Numbered from the stretch's first letter, positions 15,037 through 23,489 are shown. The stretch: DNA of 28,982 bases from Limisoma sp963590405 (GCA_963590405.1 CAVAPE010000025.1:1-28982); one strand, 5' to 3'. Notes: generated from the sequence alone by a model not told the origin. Translations and numbers: made by a program.

Positions 15037-16698
15037 ATGCGAAAATACCTATTTACGCTCATCGCCGCTCTGACGGCAATGGCTGCAAGCGCATCGGCGC
15101 CTGCCGGCTACTACAGTTCGATTTCCGGACTTTCTGACGCTGCCCTTAAAAACAAACTCCATGAGATTGTAAGTAAGCACTCAACCAACGACTACAACGG
15201 ATTGTTCCTGCAGTCGTTCTGCTATACCGATGTGCGCTCCGACGGCACATGGTGGGATATGTACTCCGACACTAAGCGCTATGTGCGCAACGGCTGGAGC
15301 GGCATGAACCGCGAACACAGTTTCCCGAAGAGTTGGTGGGGAGGCGACACAAGTGTGGGCGCATACACCGACCTCAACCACCTCTATCCGGCGGATGGCG
15401 ATGCCAATATGGCGAAGAGCAACTATCCGCTCGGCGAAGTGTCGGAGTCGGGCGTGGTGTATGAAAACGGCGTTACAAAGGTGGGAAACCCCGTGTCGGG
15501 ACAAGGCGGCGGTGCACGCTATGTGTTTGAGCCGGCTGACGAGTACAAGGGCGATTTCGCACGCACGTATTTCTATATGGTCACCTGCTATCAGGACCTT
15601 TCCTGGCGCTACACCTACATCGCTCAGGCGGGCTCTTATCCGTCGATGCAAGGCTGGGCAATCGATATGCTTCTGAAATGGCATCGCGAAGACCCAGTGA
15701 GCGACAAGGAGCGCAACCGCAACGATGAGGTCTATAAACTGCAGTCGAATCGTAACCCATTTATCGACTATCCTAACCTCGTGGAATACATCTGGGGCTC
15801 GATGAAGGGTAAGCCTTACACCGACGAGGATCTTCCTCCAATCGGCGACGGCACACTGATTTCGCCGACCAACAATTCTACCATCAATTTCGGCGAGGTT
15901 GCCTATGGTCAGCAGGAAACTGTAGAGATACCAATCCGCGGCAAACTCTCGGCAAACCTGTCGCTGCGCCTCTATGGCGACAACGCTTCTGATTTCTCCA
16001 TCCCGACCACTTCGGTGTCGTGGAGCGAGGTCAACAACGATGGCTACACGTTGAAGGTAACGTTCCTGCCTACCGACCTCGGTGAGCGCAAGGCTAAATT
16101 GCTGCTCTACGACGGTGGACTTACTGGCACAACGAGTTATGTGGTCAACCTCACGGGTACAGTCTACGACACTCCTTCGTTCGACCGCATCGTGGCTACG
16201 GAGGCAACCAATGTGTCGTACAACGGTTTCCGCATCAACTGGCAAGCACCAGCCAATCCGGAGATTATTGACAACTACATTGTCAACCTTACGGAATACA
16301 TCAACGGCACAAGCACCACGATGTCGTTTACTACCGACTACGTGGATCACACATACTATGACTTCACCGACATCACTTCGGGAGCAACTTATAGTTACAC
16401 CGTGCAGTCGCAACGCCTCGGCATGACTTCTGATAAATCCAACGTGATTTATGCCAATCCAGCCGGAGTGGACGGCTTGCAGGCAATGGCACCGCTCACT
16501 GTGCTCACCATCGGTAACGGCATCTATTTCCGCTGCTCTGACGTTCACACCAACGTGCGCATCGTCGACATGATGGGACGCACCATCAAGGTTATCCCGT
16601 CGGTAAGCGAAGGCCACTGCGAACTGCTGCCTTACGGCGCATACCTCGTCTACAGCGATCAGTGCCCACGTCCGCAAAAGGTCCTCGTCCTCGACTAA
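15037..16698 (+). CDS. Secreted endonuclease I family nuclease with C-terminal beta domains
   Basis: 553 residues from ATG 15037, which begins a signal peptide (MRKYLFTLIAALTAMAASASA). Residues ~25-275 are an Endonuclease_1 (EndA/NucM, beta-beta-alpha metal) domain: NREHSFPKSWWGG (91-103, with the likely catalytic His94), DLNHLYPAD (112-120) and SNYPLGEV with Asn129. Such enzymes cut DNA or RNA nonspecifically outside the cytoplasm, often to scavenge nucleotides. Residues ~285-395 resemble an Ig-like/choice-of-anchor domain and ~400-490 a fibronectin type III domain (VSYNGFRINWQAP). The last ~60 residues (VRIVDMMGRTIK...LPYGAYLVYSD...KVLV) resemble a Por/T9SS-type sorting domain. The upstream in-frame extension to 14986 is rejected because it contains the -7 box. 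Confidence 0.9.
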   Translation: MRKYLFTLIAALTAMAASASAPAGYYSSISGLSDAALKNKLHEIVSKHSTNDYNGLFLQSFCYTDVRSDGTWWDMYSDTKRYVRNGWSGMNREHSFPKSWWGGDTSVGAYTDLNHLYPADGDANMAKSNYPLGEVSESGVVYENGVTKVGNPVSGQGGGARYVFEPADEYKGDFARTYFYMVTCYQDLSWRYTYIAQAGSYPSMQGWAIDMLLKWHREDPVSDKERNRNDEVYKLQSNRNPFIDYPNLVEYIWGSMKGKPYTDEDLPPIGDGTLISPTNNSTINFGEVAYGQQETVEIPIRGKLSANLSLRLYGDNASDFSIPTTSVSWSEVNNDGYTLKVTFLPTDLGERKAKLLLYDGGLTGTTSYVVNLTGTVYDTPSFDRIVATEATNVSYNGFRINWQAPANPEIIDNYIVNLTEYINGTSTTMSFTTDYVDHTYYDFTDITSGATYSYTVQSQRLGMTSDKSNVIYANPAGVDGLQAMAPLTVLTIGNGIYFRCSDVHTNVRIVDMMGRTIKVIPSVSEGHCELLPYGAYLVYSDQCPRPQKVLVLD

Positions 16699-16720
16699 TC
16701 GACAACCCACATAAAAAAGT

Positions 16721-16751
16721 AAATCGGCGGCTCCCAACCGCCGATTTTTTT
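16721..16751 (+). terminator. Rho-independent terminator after endonuclease I
   Basis: AAATCGGCGG (16721-16730) pairs perfectly with CCGCCGATTT (16738-16747) across a 7-nt loop, followed by more T to 16751. Confidence 0.9.
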
Positions 16752-16815
16752 ACCCAGTGACGAGCGTTTGCAGCGAAAAAGATGCAACTTTTCTGCCGAA
16801 TCGCGTTATTTTTAT

Positions 16816-16823
16816 TATCTTCG
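16816..16823 (+). promoter_or_regulatory. Putative -7 element of ATPase B
   Basis: TATCTTCG is one mismatch from TAnnTTTG. The first B repeat begins 6 nt downstream, so both repeats would lie in the transcribed leader. Confidence 0.45.
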
Positions 16824-16828
16824 CAACG

Positions 16829-16887
16829 AAAACTCACTTGAAAAAGTGGAGCGAACAAGCAAAAACTCCCTTGAAAAAGTGGAGCGA
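16829..16887. repeat. Repeat array B: two 26-nt direct repeats, 33-nt period
   Basis: Copies at 16829-16854 and 16862-16887 differ at one base (A16836/C16869) and share CTTGAAAAAGTGGAGCGA; a 7-nt spacer separates them. The first copy contains a CACTT-GAAA-AAGTG dyad. Read in the CTT frame, both give L-E-K-V-E-R, 11 codons apart, ending at TAA 16891-16893. The ATPase B ATG follows at 16919, after an ATGCGTTATG start context. Confidence 0.85.
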
Positions 16888-16918
16888 GAATAAATAACCG
16901 TTTAATTATAAATGCGTT

Positions 16919-18262
16919 ATGCTTAAAAGAAAGATTGAGGACGTTCTCTTGGCTTGGAAACGCGAAGCCGACCATAAGCCAATCGTCATCAAAGGCTGCC
17001 GCCAATGCGGCAAGACATACAGTGTGCAGAAGTTTGCTCAAGCCAATTATAAGCATGTGGTTTACCTGAACTTCATGCTTAATCCTGACTATGCCCTTGC
17101 CTTTGAAGGCTCAAAAGTAATTGACGACATCATCGTTAATCTGTCCGCAATGATTGCTGGTAGCGTATTTGAGCCGCAACAGACGTGCCTGATTCTTGAC
17201 GAGATACAGGAGTGTCCTGCTGCCCGTACTGCACTGAAATTTTTCAAGATGGATGGCAGGTTCGACGTTATTGCCACTGGTTCTCTGCTCGGCGTCAGAG
17301 GATATGGTTCACGATACTACAAAACGAAAGAAGAAAACGCAAAGACTTCTATTCCTGTTGGTTATGAAACAATCGTTGATATGTATCCACTGGATTTTGA
17401 AGAGTTCCTTTGGGCGAATGGCATCACAGCCCTCGTCATTGACAAACTGAAAGACTGTCTGGACCAGGAGATGCCCGTCCCCGAGGCTTTGCACCAGCGA
17501 TTCCGCCAACTTATCCTCCAATACACCGTTGTCGGCGGAATGCCGGCGGTGGTAAACCTCTTCGTCGAGAAACACGACCTCGGACGGGTTTTGCAGGAGC
17601 AACGCAATATTATTGCTGAGTATGAGGACGATATGCTCAAATACGCCGACGATGCCGACAAATCGAAAATTAGGGAATGTTTTGAGTCAATTCCGCAACA
17701 ACTGAGCAAGAAAAACAAGAAATTCCAATACTCTGCCGTCCGCAAGAACAGCAAAGCCTCTCAATACCAAGGTAGCCTCCAGTGGATTGAAGATGCCGGC
17801 ATTATCAGCCGTTGCCGTAACCTGAGCATCACCGAACTGCCGTTGGATGGCAACTCCATCCCCGAATCGTTCAAGGTCTATATGGCAGACACCGGTCTGT
17901 TTGTGTCTATGCTTGAGGATGGAACCCAGTTCGACATTCTGCAAGGCAACTTGTACGGCTACAAAGGGGCAATTTTTGAGAACTTGATAGCCGACATTTT
18001 CACCAAGATGAAGCGCAAACTCTACTATTTCCGCAAAGACTCAGGGTTGGAGATAGATTTCGTGATGCGCTACAAAGGGGAATGTGTGCTGGTGGAAGTT
18101 AAGGCGAAGGACGGAAATACCAAAAGCACCCGAACCATACTCGCGCATCCCGACAAGTATCATGTTTACCATGCCATCAAATTGGGCGATTACAATGTAG
18201 GAAGGACCGATGCACTCCTTACACTGCCCCTATATATGGCTTTTCTGCTTAGAGAATACTAA
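16919..18262 (+). CDS. ATPase B: AAA_14 / DUF4143 ATP-binding protein with intact nuclease-like motif
   Basis: 447 residues. AAA_14 ATPase: Walker A GCRQCGKTY (26-34), Walker B CLILDEIQE (90-98), sensor ATGSLLGV (119-126), then DMYPLDFEEFLWA (154-166), typical of the subfamily. The C-terminal DUF4143 domain has VGGMPAVV (205-212) and MADTGL (322-327), and a complete PD-(D/E)XK-like pattern: LEIDF (377-381) followed by VEVK (392-395). This matches ATPase C far better than ATPase A. The gene is single, bounded by a terminator on each side (16721, 18278), and preceded by two direct repeats. Biological role unknown; nuclease activity is inference from the motif. Confidence 0.9.
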   Translation: MLKRKIEDVLLAWKREADHKPIVIKGCRQCGKTYSVQKFAQANYKHVVYLNFMLNPDYALAFEGSKVIDDIIVNLSAMIAGSVFEPQQTCLILDEIQECPAARTALKFFKMDGRFDVIATGSLLGVRGYGSRYYKTKEENAKTSIPVGYETIVDMYPLDFEEFLWANGITALVIDKLKDCLDQEMPVPEALHQRFRQLILQYTVVGGMPAVVNLFVEKHDLGRVLQEQRNIIAEYEDDMLKYADDADKSKIRECFESIPQQLSKKNKKFQYSAVRKNSKASQYQGSLQWIEDAGIISRCRNLSITELPLDGNSIPESFKVYMADTGLFVSMLEDGTQFDILQGNLYGYKGAIFENLIADIFTKMKRKLYYFRKDSGLEIDFVMRYKGECVLVEVKAKDGNTKSTRTILAHPDKYHVYHAIKLGDYNVGRTDALLTLPLYMAFLLREY

Positions 18263-18277
18263 TCTCGAGCGACGATA

Positions 18278-18321
18278 CACAAAAAAAGGAGGGAAACGCG
18301 GGGTTTCTCTCCTTTTTTGTG
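18278..18321. terminator. Bidirectional terminator between ATPase B and the saccharopine dehydrogenase-like gene
   Basis: CACAAAAAAAGGAG...GAAAC pairs with GGTTTC...CTCCTTTTTTGTG around a GCGG loop. Arms begin with an A-run and end with a T-run, so it can stop transcription from both converging genes. Confidence 0.85.
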
Positions 18322-18336
18322 CCGTTGGTCGGAGAC

Positions 18337-19533
18337 CTATACTTCGAGGTCTTGGTTGAAGATTTCGTGCCAGGGGAGGCCTTGCTTGTTGAGTTGCTCC
18401 ATGAATGGGTCTGGATCGAAATCCTCTACATTCCACACGCCCGGGCGTTTCCAGATGCCTTTGAGATACATCATTGCGCCAATCATTGCCGGCACGCCGG
18501 TGGTGTAACTTACTGCCTGCATACCAGTTTCGAGGTAGGCTGCGTGGTGTGAGCAGTTGTTGTACACGTAGTAGGTCATATCCTTGCCCTCTTTGTCCTT
18601 ACCGCTGATGCGGCAGCCGATTGAAGTCTCGCCAGTGTAGTTCTCACCGAGTTCTTTCGGGTTAGGAAGCACAGCCTTGAGGAATTGGATAGGCACGATT
18701 TCCATGCCGTTGTAGTTGATAGGCTCGATGCTTGCCATGCCGATGTTTTGGATCACGCGCAAGTGTGTGAGGTATTCCTGTCCGAATGTCATCCAGAAAC
18801 GAGCGCGCTTGATTGAAGGATAGTTCTTCACAAGGCTTTCGAGTTCCTCGTGGTACATCAAGTAGGATTCGCGTGCGCCGATGTTAGGGTAGTTCAAAGG
18901 CTTGTGCACCGACAGAGGGTCTGTTTCGTGCCATTCGCCGTTTTCGTAGAACTTGCCGCGCTGGGTGATTTCGCGGATGTTGATTTCCGGATTGAAGTTG
19001 GTGGCAAAAGCCTTGCCATGGTTGCCCGCGTTGCAGTCAACGATGTCGAGGTGCTCCATTTCCGAGAAATAGTGCTTGGCAGCGTAGGCAGTGAAGATGC
19101 CCGACACTCCCGGGTCGAAACCGCAGCCGAGGATGGCAGTAAGGCCAGCCTTTTCAAAGCGGTCTTTGTATGCCCATTGCCATGAGTATTGGTATTTTGC
19201 TTCGTCGAGAGGCTCGTAGTTGGCTGTGTCCAGATAACTTACGCCGCACTCCAGACAGGCATCCATAATCGTAAGGTCTTGGTAGGGCAGAGCGAGGTTA
19301 ACAACCAAGTCGGGTTTGTGCTTCTTGAACAGAGCCACGAGTTCTGGCACCTTGTCGGCGTCGACCTGATCGGTGGTTACATTGTCCTTGCCGATGGCTT
19401 TCGCAAGGGCATCGCATTTGCTCTTGGTGCGTGAGGCGATAACGATTTCGCTGAACACGTCGGAGTTTTGGGCGCATTTGTGGGCAGCCACAGTGGCTAC
19501 GCCGCCCGCTCCGATAATTAAAACTTTTGCCAT
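18337..19533 (-). CDS. Saccharopine dehydrogenase-family protein; probable carboxynorspermidine dehydrogenase
   Basis: 398 residues. An NAD(P)-binding Rossmann start (MAKVLIIGAGGVATVAAHKCA, GAGGVA at 8-13) is followed by the saccharopine-dehydrogenase C-terminal domain (GCGFDPGVSG, NFNPEINIREITQ). The length and these motifs fit the carboxy(nor)spermidine dehydrogenase group, which condenses an aspartate semialdehyde with a diamine to make carboxynorspermidine or carboxyspermidine, the route to spermidine in Bacteroides. A lysine-pathway role is the alternative annotation, less likely in this phylum. It follows mgtE by 40 nt with no intervening promoter box, so it is likely the last gene of an rsmA-mgtE operon ended by 18278-18321. 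Confidence 0.87.
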   Translation of the reverse strand: MAKVLIIGAGGVATVAAHKCAQNSDVFSEIVIASRTKSKCDALAKAIGKDNVTTDQVDADKVPELVALFKKHKPDLVVNLALPYQDLTIMDACLECGVSYLDTANYEPLDEAKYQYSWQWAYKDRFEKAGLTAILGCGFDPGVSGIFTAYAAKHYFSEMEHLDIVDCNAGNHGKAFATNFNPEINIREITQRGKFYENGEWHETDPLSVHKPLNYPNIGARESYLMYHEELESLVKNYPSIKRARFWMTFGQEYLTHLRVIQNIGMASIEPINYNGMEIVPIQFLKAVLPNPKELGENYTGETSIGCRISGKDKEGKDMTYYVYNNCSHHAAYLETGMQAVSYTTGVPAMIGAMMYLKGIWKRPGVWNVEDFDPDPFMEQLNKQGLPWHEIFNQDLEV

Positions 19534-19573
19534 TGTTTTTCTTTTTAGTTTTATAGGATTAATCTTTTGATTA

Positions 19574-20926
19574 CTATTGAAGAAGGAACATACACACGGT
19601 CATGTAGATCATCATGCCTATGATGTCGTTGGTGATGGTGATGAACGGGCCGGTGGCTATTGCCGGGTCAACCTTCAACTTCTCAAGGGTCAGCGGCACG
19701 AAAGTGCCGAAGGTGGCAGCGAACAGCACCACAGAGAAGAGTGAGATAGAAACGGCGATGGTGATTTTGAAATCCGGGTGGAAGATGAAGAAGTTGTAGG
19801 CAAACACAAGGAGCGAGATGATGCTCGCATTGATGAGTGCCAACCCCAGTTCCTTGAGAATTTGCGACAGCGAACGCTTCAAGTCGAGCGAGCCGTTGGC
19901 AAGACCCTGCACCACGATAGCCGACGACTGGATGCCGACGTTACCGCCCGTGCCGCCAATCAGCGGGATGAACAGTGCGATGGCAGGGTTGTTGGCAAAA
20001 TTGCCCTCGAAGTTGCCGAGAATCCACGAGTTTGACAAACCGCCAATCATGCCGATGATGAGCCACGGCAAGCGCGCCTTGGCTTGATCGAGGATTTTGT
20101 CGTCCGTCTCGACGTCGGTGGAGAGACCTGATGCCAACTGGTAGTCGCGTTCGGTTTGCTCGCGCGCCTCGTCCATAACGTCGTCGAAGGTGATGCGTCC
20201 CACGAGGCGTCCGATGCTGTCGACCACAGGCATTACAGCCAAGTCGTATTTCTCAAACGTGAGCACCACGTCGTCGAGCGGCTCGTCGGCCTTCACTGCG
20301 TATGGGTCTGGCTCCATTACGTGTTTTATCTTTGACGCTGAAGGGTTGGTAATGAGGGTCTTCAGCGGAAGAATGCCTTTGAGTTTGCGGTCGTCGTCGA
20401 TGACGTAGACGTAGAAAATCTCGTCCATGTCCTCCGCCTGTTCGCGCATGCGCTTCACGCATTCTGGCATACTCCAGTTTTCGTTGACCACAATCATTTC
20501 CGTGCCCATCAACGAGCCCGCGGTGTCCTCGGGATATTTCATCAGGTCAATGATTGACCCTGCCTGTTCCACGTCGTCGACATGGGCAAGCACCTCCTCC
20601 TGGTCCTCCTTGTCGAGTTCCTGGATAAGGTCGACGGCATCGTCGGTGTCGAGGTGCTCCACGAAATGCTTGGCGATGTCCTTGTTTGGCATGTTCTCCA
20701 GCAGTCGATGTCGGTCGTCCTCGTCAAGTTCCATAAGGGTTTCGGCTGCAGTGTCGCTGTCGAGGTGCGCCACGACATACTCTGCATCCTCAAGGTCCAT
20801 CTTCTGGATTAATTCGGCAATGTCGGCAGGGTGGAGCTCTTTGAGTTCCGCCATGACTTGTGCCTCATTGTCCTCTTTGATGAGATGCTCCATCTCCTCA
20901 AGAAAGTCTTCTGAAAATTCCTTCAT
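19574..20926 (-). CDS. mgtE: Magnesium transporter MgtE
   Basis: A 450-residue Mg2+ channel of the inner membrane. Domain order is standard: an acidic superhelical N-domain (~20-125, rich in D/E with HPADIAELIQ and LLENMP), a CBS pair (~130-255, MGTEMIVVNENWSM, FEKYDLAVMPVVDSIGRLVGRITFDDVMDEA), a plug helix, then about five membrane helices (~285-450) including PLIGGTGGNVGIQSSA, the pore-lining signature. The N and CBS domains close the channel when cytosolic Mg2+ is high. It starts 4 nt after the rsmA stop and is probably translated from the rsmA transcript. Confidence 0.95.
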   Translation of the reverse strand: MKEFSEDFLEEMEHLIKEDNEAQVMAELKELHPADIAELIQKMDLEDAEYVVAHLDSDTAAETLMELDEDDRHRLLENMPNKDIAKHFVEHLDTDDAVDLIQELDKEDQEEVLAHVDDVEQAGSIIDLMKYPEDTAGSLMGTEMIVVNENWSMPECVKRMREQAEDMDEIFYVYVIDDDRKLKGILPLKTLITNPSASKIKHVMEPDPYAVKADEPLDDVVLTFEKYDLAVMPVVDSIGRLVGRITFDDVMDEAREQTERDYQLASGLSTDVETDDKILDQAKARLPWLIIGMIGGLSNSWILGNFEGNFANNPAIALFIPLIGGTGGNVGIQSSAIVVQGLANGSLDLKRSLSQILKELGLALINASIISLLVFAYNFFIFHPDFKITIAVSISLFSVVLFAATFGTFVPLTLEKLKVDPAIATGPFITITNDIIGMMIYMTVCMFLLQ

Positions 20927-20930
20927 GCCG

Positions 20931-21701
20931 TTACTTCTCGTTTAAAAGGTTGGTCAATCTGATGAATTCCGCCACCGACAGTTGCTCGGGGCGCTTGTTG
21001 AAAATCTCGTCTTTCAGCACTTCGTCGCTTTGCGCGAGTGAGCGCAGCGAGTTGCGCAGGGTCTTGCGGCGCTGCCCGAAGGATGTCTTCACGACAGTCT
21101 TCAGTTGGCGCTCGTCGCAGCCGAGGTCGGTCACACTGTTGCGACGCAGGCGGATTACGCCCGACTTGACCTTTGGCGGCGGGTTGAACACGTGTTCGTC
21201 GACCGTAAACAGATATTCAATATCGTACCACGCCTGAAGCAGCACCGACAGGATGCCGTAGGTCTTCGACCCAGGGCGTGCGGCGATGCGCTCAGCCACC
21301 TCCTTTTGGAGCATACCGCTGCAGCAGGTGATGCGGTCGCGGTAGTCGAGCACTTTGAAGAATATCTGCGACGAGATGTTGTAGGGATAGTTGCCGATTA
21401 CGCAGAAGTTGCCTTCGAAGAGGCTACCGAGGTCCAGTTTTAGGAAGTCCTCGCCGATGATGCGTCCTTCGAGTTGCGGGAAGTTGCGCTGCAGATAGTC
21501 GACCGACTCGCGGTCGAGTTCCACAACGGTCACATCGTGGTCGCGCTCAAGCAGAAACTGCGTGAGCACACCCATTCCCGGCCCTACTTCGAGCACCGGC
21601 ATCCCGCGGTAATCGTCGAGCGTGGCGGCTATGCGGTCGGCTATGTTGAGGTCGGTCAGGAAATGCTGTCCGAGAAACTTCTTAGGTTTAACTTTTTGCA
21701 T
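20931..21701 (-). CDS. rsmA: 16S rRNA (adenine1518-N6/adenine1519-N6)-dimethyltransferase
   Basis: RsmA/KsgA uses S-adenosylmethionine to dimethylate two adjacent adenines in the 3' hairpin of 16S rRNA during small-subunit maturation. The 256-residue length is normal. Signatures: KKFLGQHFLTD at the N-terminus, the SAM motif LEVGPGMGVLTQ (~36-47), VVELDRESV, and the catalytic NYPYNISSQIF (NLPYN variant). The C-terminal domain ends with the usual KRPEQLSVAEFIRLTN. It heads an apparent rsmA-mgtE-CANSDH operon. A -7 box (21731-21738) framed by a 10-bp inverted repeat lies upstream. Confidence 0.96.
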   Translation of the reverse strand: MQKVKPKKFLGQHFLTDLNIADRIAATLDDYRGMPVLEVGPGMGVLTQFLLERDHDVTVVELDRESVDYLQRNFPQLEGRIIGEDFLKLDLGSLFEGNFCVIGNYPYNISSQIFFKVLDYRDRITCCSGMLQKEVAERIAARPGSKTYGILSVLLQAWYDIEYLFTVDEHVFNPPPKVKSGVIRLRRNSVTDLGCDERQLKTVVKTSFGQRRKTLRNSLRSLAQSDEVLKDEIFNKRPEQLSVAEFIRLTNLLNEK

Positions 21702-21705
21702 AATT

Positions 21706-21748
21706 CGGAATTTTGCACAAAAATGCTTCGCAAAGTTACAAAATTCCG
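21706..21748 (-). promoter_or_regulatory. rsmA promoter framed by a perfect 10-bp inverted repeat
   Basis: On the minus strand TAACTTTG (21738-21731) matches TAnnTTTG, 29 nt before the rsmA ATG. CGGAATTTTG (21706-21715) and CAAAATTCCG (21739-21748) are perfect inverted copies on either side of it. No -33 is obvious. Confidence 0.6.
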
Positions 21749-21807
21749 TAGAAATCGTGCCTCCGTTAATCGCTTTGTAACGATTATTTGCCTAATTTAA
21801 GACAGGA

Positions 21808-22458
21808 TTACCCCTTTATCGGCTCGCCGAAATCGAGTGCGCCGATTTTGTCGCGCTCGCAGCGGCGCTTAGCCCAGCAACGGCGGCACATTGCCATATA
21901 TTTGTCGTTGCCGCCGATTTCCACTTGTTCGCCGTCCATAACCACGTTGCCGGCGCGGTCGATGCGCGCGTTGATGATGGTCTTGCGGCCGCAGGTACAG
22001 GTGGATTTCACCTCATCAATGGTGTCGGCTATTTCGAAGAGGCGGCGCGAGCCGTCGAACAGATGGCTCTGGAAGTCGGTGCGGAGGCCGTAGCAGAGCA
22101 CGTTGACGCCGAAATTGTCCACGATTCTTGCCAGTTGGTCAACCTGCTCGGGCGTGAGGAATTGCGCCTCGTCGATGAGAATCCATTCTTTCAGTCCGTC
22201 TGCCTCAAACACGTCGGTGAGCATCGCATACATGTCGCTCTCTGGGTAAATCCAACTGCAGCGGCGCTCTATGCCTATGCGCGAGCGGATTACGGAGTCC
22301 TTCTCGCGGTCGTCGACGATAGGTTTCATGCAGATGTAGTCCATGCCGCGCTCCTCAAAGTTGTAGGCCGTGGTGAGCAGCATCGCGGTTTTGGCGGAAC
22401 CCATGGTCCCGTAGCGGAAATATAGTTTCCCTCGGCGGAGGGGATTCTCGTAGTTCAT
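21808..22458 (-). CDS. tdk: Thymidine kinase
   Basis: A 216-residue type II thymidine kinase, which phosphorylates thymidine (and deoxyuridine) with ATP for nucleotide salvage. The P-loop is GTMGSAKT (17-24) within KLYFRYGTMGSAKTAMLL, the Walker B-like loop is ILIDEAQFL (93-101), and the lasso/zinc region has CTC (154-156) and CRRC (191-194). I chose ATG 22458 (MNYENPLRRGKLYF), since the long upstream extension (to 22800) is the opposite-frame shadow of the AraC gene and includes the tdk promoter at 22535-22564. It is a single-gene unit. Confidence 0.93.
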   Translation of the reverse strand: MNYENPLRRGKLYFRYGTMGSAKTAMLLTTAYNFEERGMDYICMKPIVDDREKDSVIRSRIGIERRCSWIYPESDMYAMLTDVFEADGLKEWILIDEAQFLTPEQVDQLARIVDNFGVNVLCYGLRTDFQSHLFDGSRRLFEIADTIDEVKSTCTCGRKTIINARIDRAGNVVMDGEQVEIGGNDKYMAMCRRCWAKRRCERDKIGALDFGEPIKG

Positions 22459-22534
22459 AATGTCAGGTTTGTGGTTTAAAAATTGGCTATACGTGAATCG
22501 GCGATTCTGCGACAGCGTCAAAATTGATTCGGTG

Positions 22535-22564
22535 CAAATGTAGGAAAACACTTGCGCTGGCAAA
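22535..22564 (-). promoter_or_regulatory. tdk promoter
   Basis: On the minus strand TTTG (22564-22561), 18 nt, then TACATTTG (22542-22535), an exact TAnnTTTG match. It gives a leader of about 70 nt to ATG 22458. Confidence 0.65.
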
Positions 22565-22585
22565 GAATTTCCGACCGAAAAGTTA

Positions 22586-23485
22586 TTAACAACCCTCCAC
22601 TTTTTTGCTGCGGAAGGCGGTCGGGGAGATGCCCGAATGACGGGCAAAGAATTTGCTAAACGACGCTTGGTCAGCGAAATGTAGCGCTTCTGCGATGTCG
22701 GCAATCGGGGTGGATGTGGTGGAAAGCAAGTTGCGCGCGTCGCAGTAGAGGAGTTCGTAGATAAAGTTGCTAACCGTGCGGCCTGTTGCCGTCTTGACAA
22801 TGCGCGTGAGATACTGCGTGGTGATGTGCAGGTGGTCGGCGTAGAAATCCACTTTGTGCTCCTGTCGGTAATGGCTGATGGCGAGGTTCATAAACTTGCG
22901 CAGCAGAGAGTTGCGCACTGGCGTGTCGGCAGAGGGGTCGATTGCGTAGCGGCTGAGCACGTCGTCGGCTTCGAGATAGAAGCGTTCGAGCGCATTCTGG
23001 ATTAGTTTCAAATGGCGCAAATGCCCACTGCGCGGTATCTGCGCTCCGATGTCGCGGAAAGAGCCTAAAATCTGCTCTTTTTCTTCCGCCGTGAGTGAGA
23101 ATACTGGCTGGCGGTAGGCGTTCATTCCGAATGCCACCAAGCGACCTATGTCCACTTCGGCGAGCCTGTCGACAAACCCTTTGGCAACGGCAAGAAAGGC
23201 GCATTGGAAATCGTTAGTCTGGTCGCTGAAACTCGTAAGGTGTAGCGGTGAAAGGGCGCATAGCGTTGAGGCGTTGACAAGATGGTCGGTTCCGTCGATT
23301 GAGAGCGTGGCGCTGCCCGATAGCACAAGGGCATAACTGTAGGCGTTGACACGCACTGGACCGCATTCGAGAGGAGTGAATGGATGGCAGCCGTCGGGGA
23401 TGAACACTGCCACCTCGCCGCCGTAGGTCTCGCCCGGCTTGAGGCGAAGGAGTTCGGGGATGTTGATTATCTGCACGTTTTGCAT
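22586..23485 (-). CDS. AraC-family regulator divergent from the efflux operon
   Basis: 299 residues from ATG 23485 (MQNVQIINIPELLRLKPGE). An N-terminal cupin-like domain (~15-150) is followed by a C-terminal AraC double HTH (~200-299; FYADHLHITTQYLTRIVKTAT, then IADIAEALHFADQASFSKFF). It is transcribed away from a TolC-HlyD-MFS efflux operon 110 nt away, so it is the likely regulator of that operon; ligand unknown. The in-frame start at 23530 lies upstream of the -7 box and is rejected. Its own promoter contains a perfect palindrome in the spacer, suggesting autoregulation. Confidence 0.9.
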   Translation of the reverse strand: MQNVQIINIPELLRLKPGETYGGEVAVFIPDGCHPFTPLECGPVRVNAYSYALVLSGSATLSIDGTDHLVNASTLCALSPLHLTSFSDQTNDFQCAFLAVAKGFVDRLAEVDIGRLVAFGMNAYRQPVFSLTAEEKEQILGSFRDIGAQIPRSGHLRHLKLIQNALERFYLEADDVLSRYAIDPSADTPVRNSLLRKFMNLAISHYRQEHKVDFYADHLHITTQYLTRIVKTATGRTVSNFIYELLYCDARNLLSTTSTPIADIAEALHFADQASFSKFFARHSGISPTAFRSKKVEGC

Positions 23486-23489
23486 AATG

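Noticed and set aside
15181..16737. 518-codon antisense frame opposite endonuclease I
   Set aside because: Same codon-bias artefact; the sense product has a signal peptide and catalytic motifs, the antisense one has none.
22459..22800. N-terminal extension of thymidine kinase
   Set aside because: It overlaps the AraC coding region and contains the tdk promoter; the kinase domain starts right after ATG 22458.
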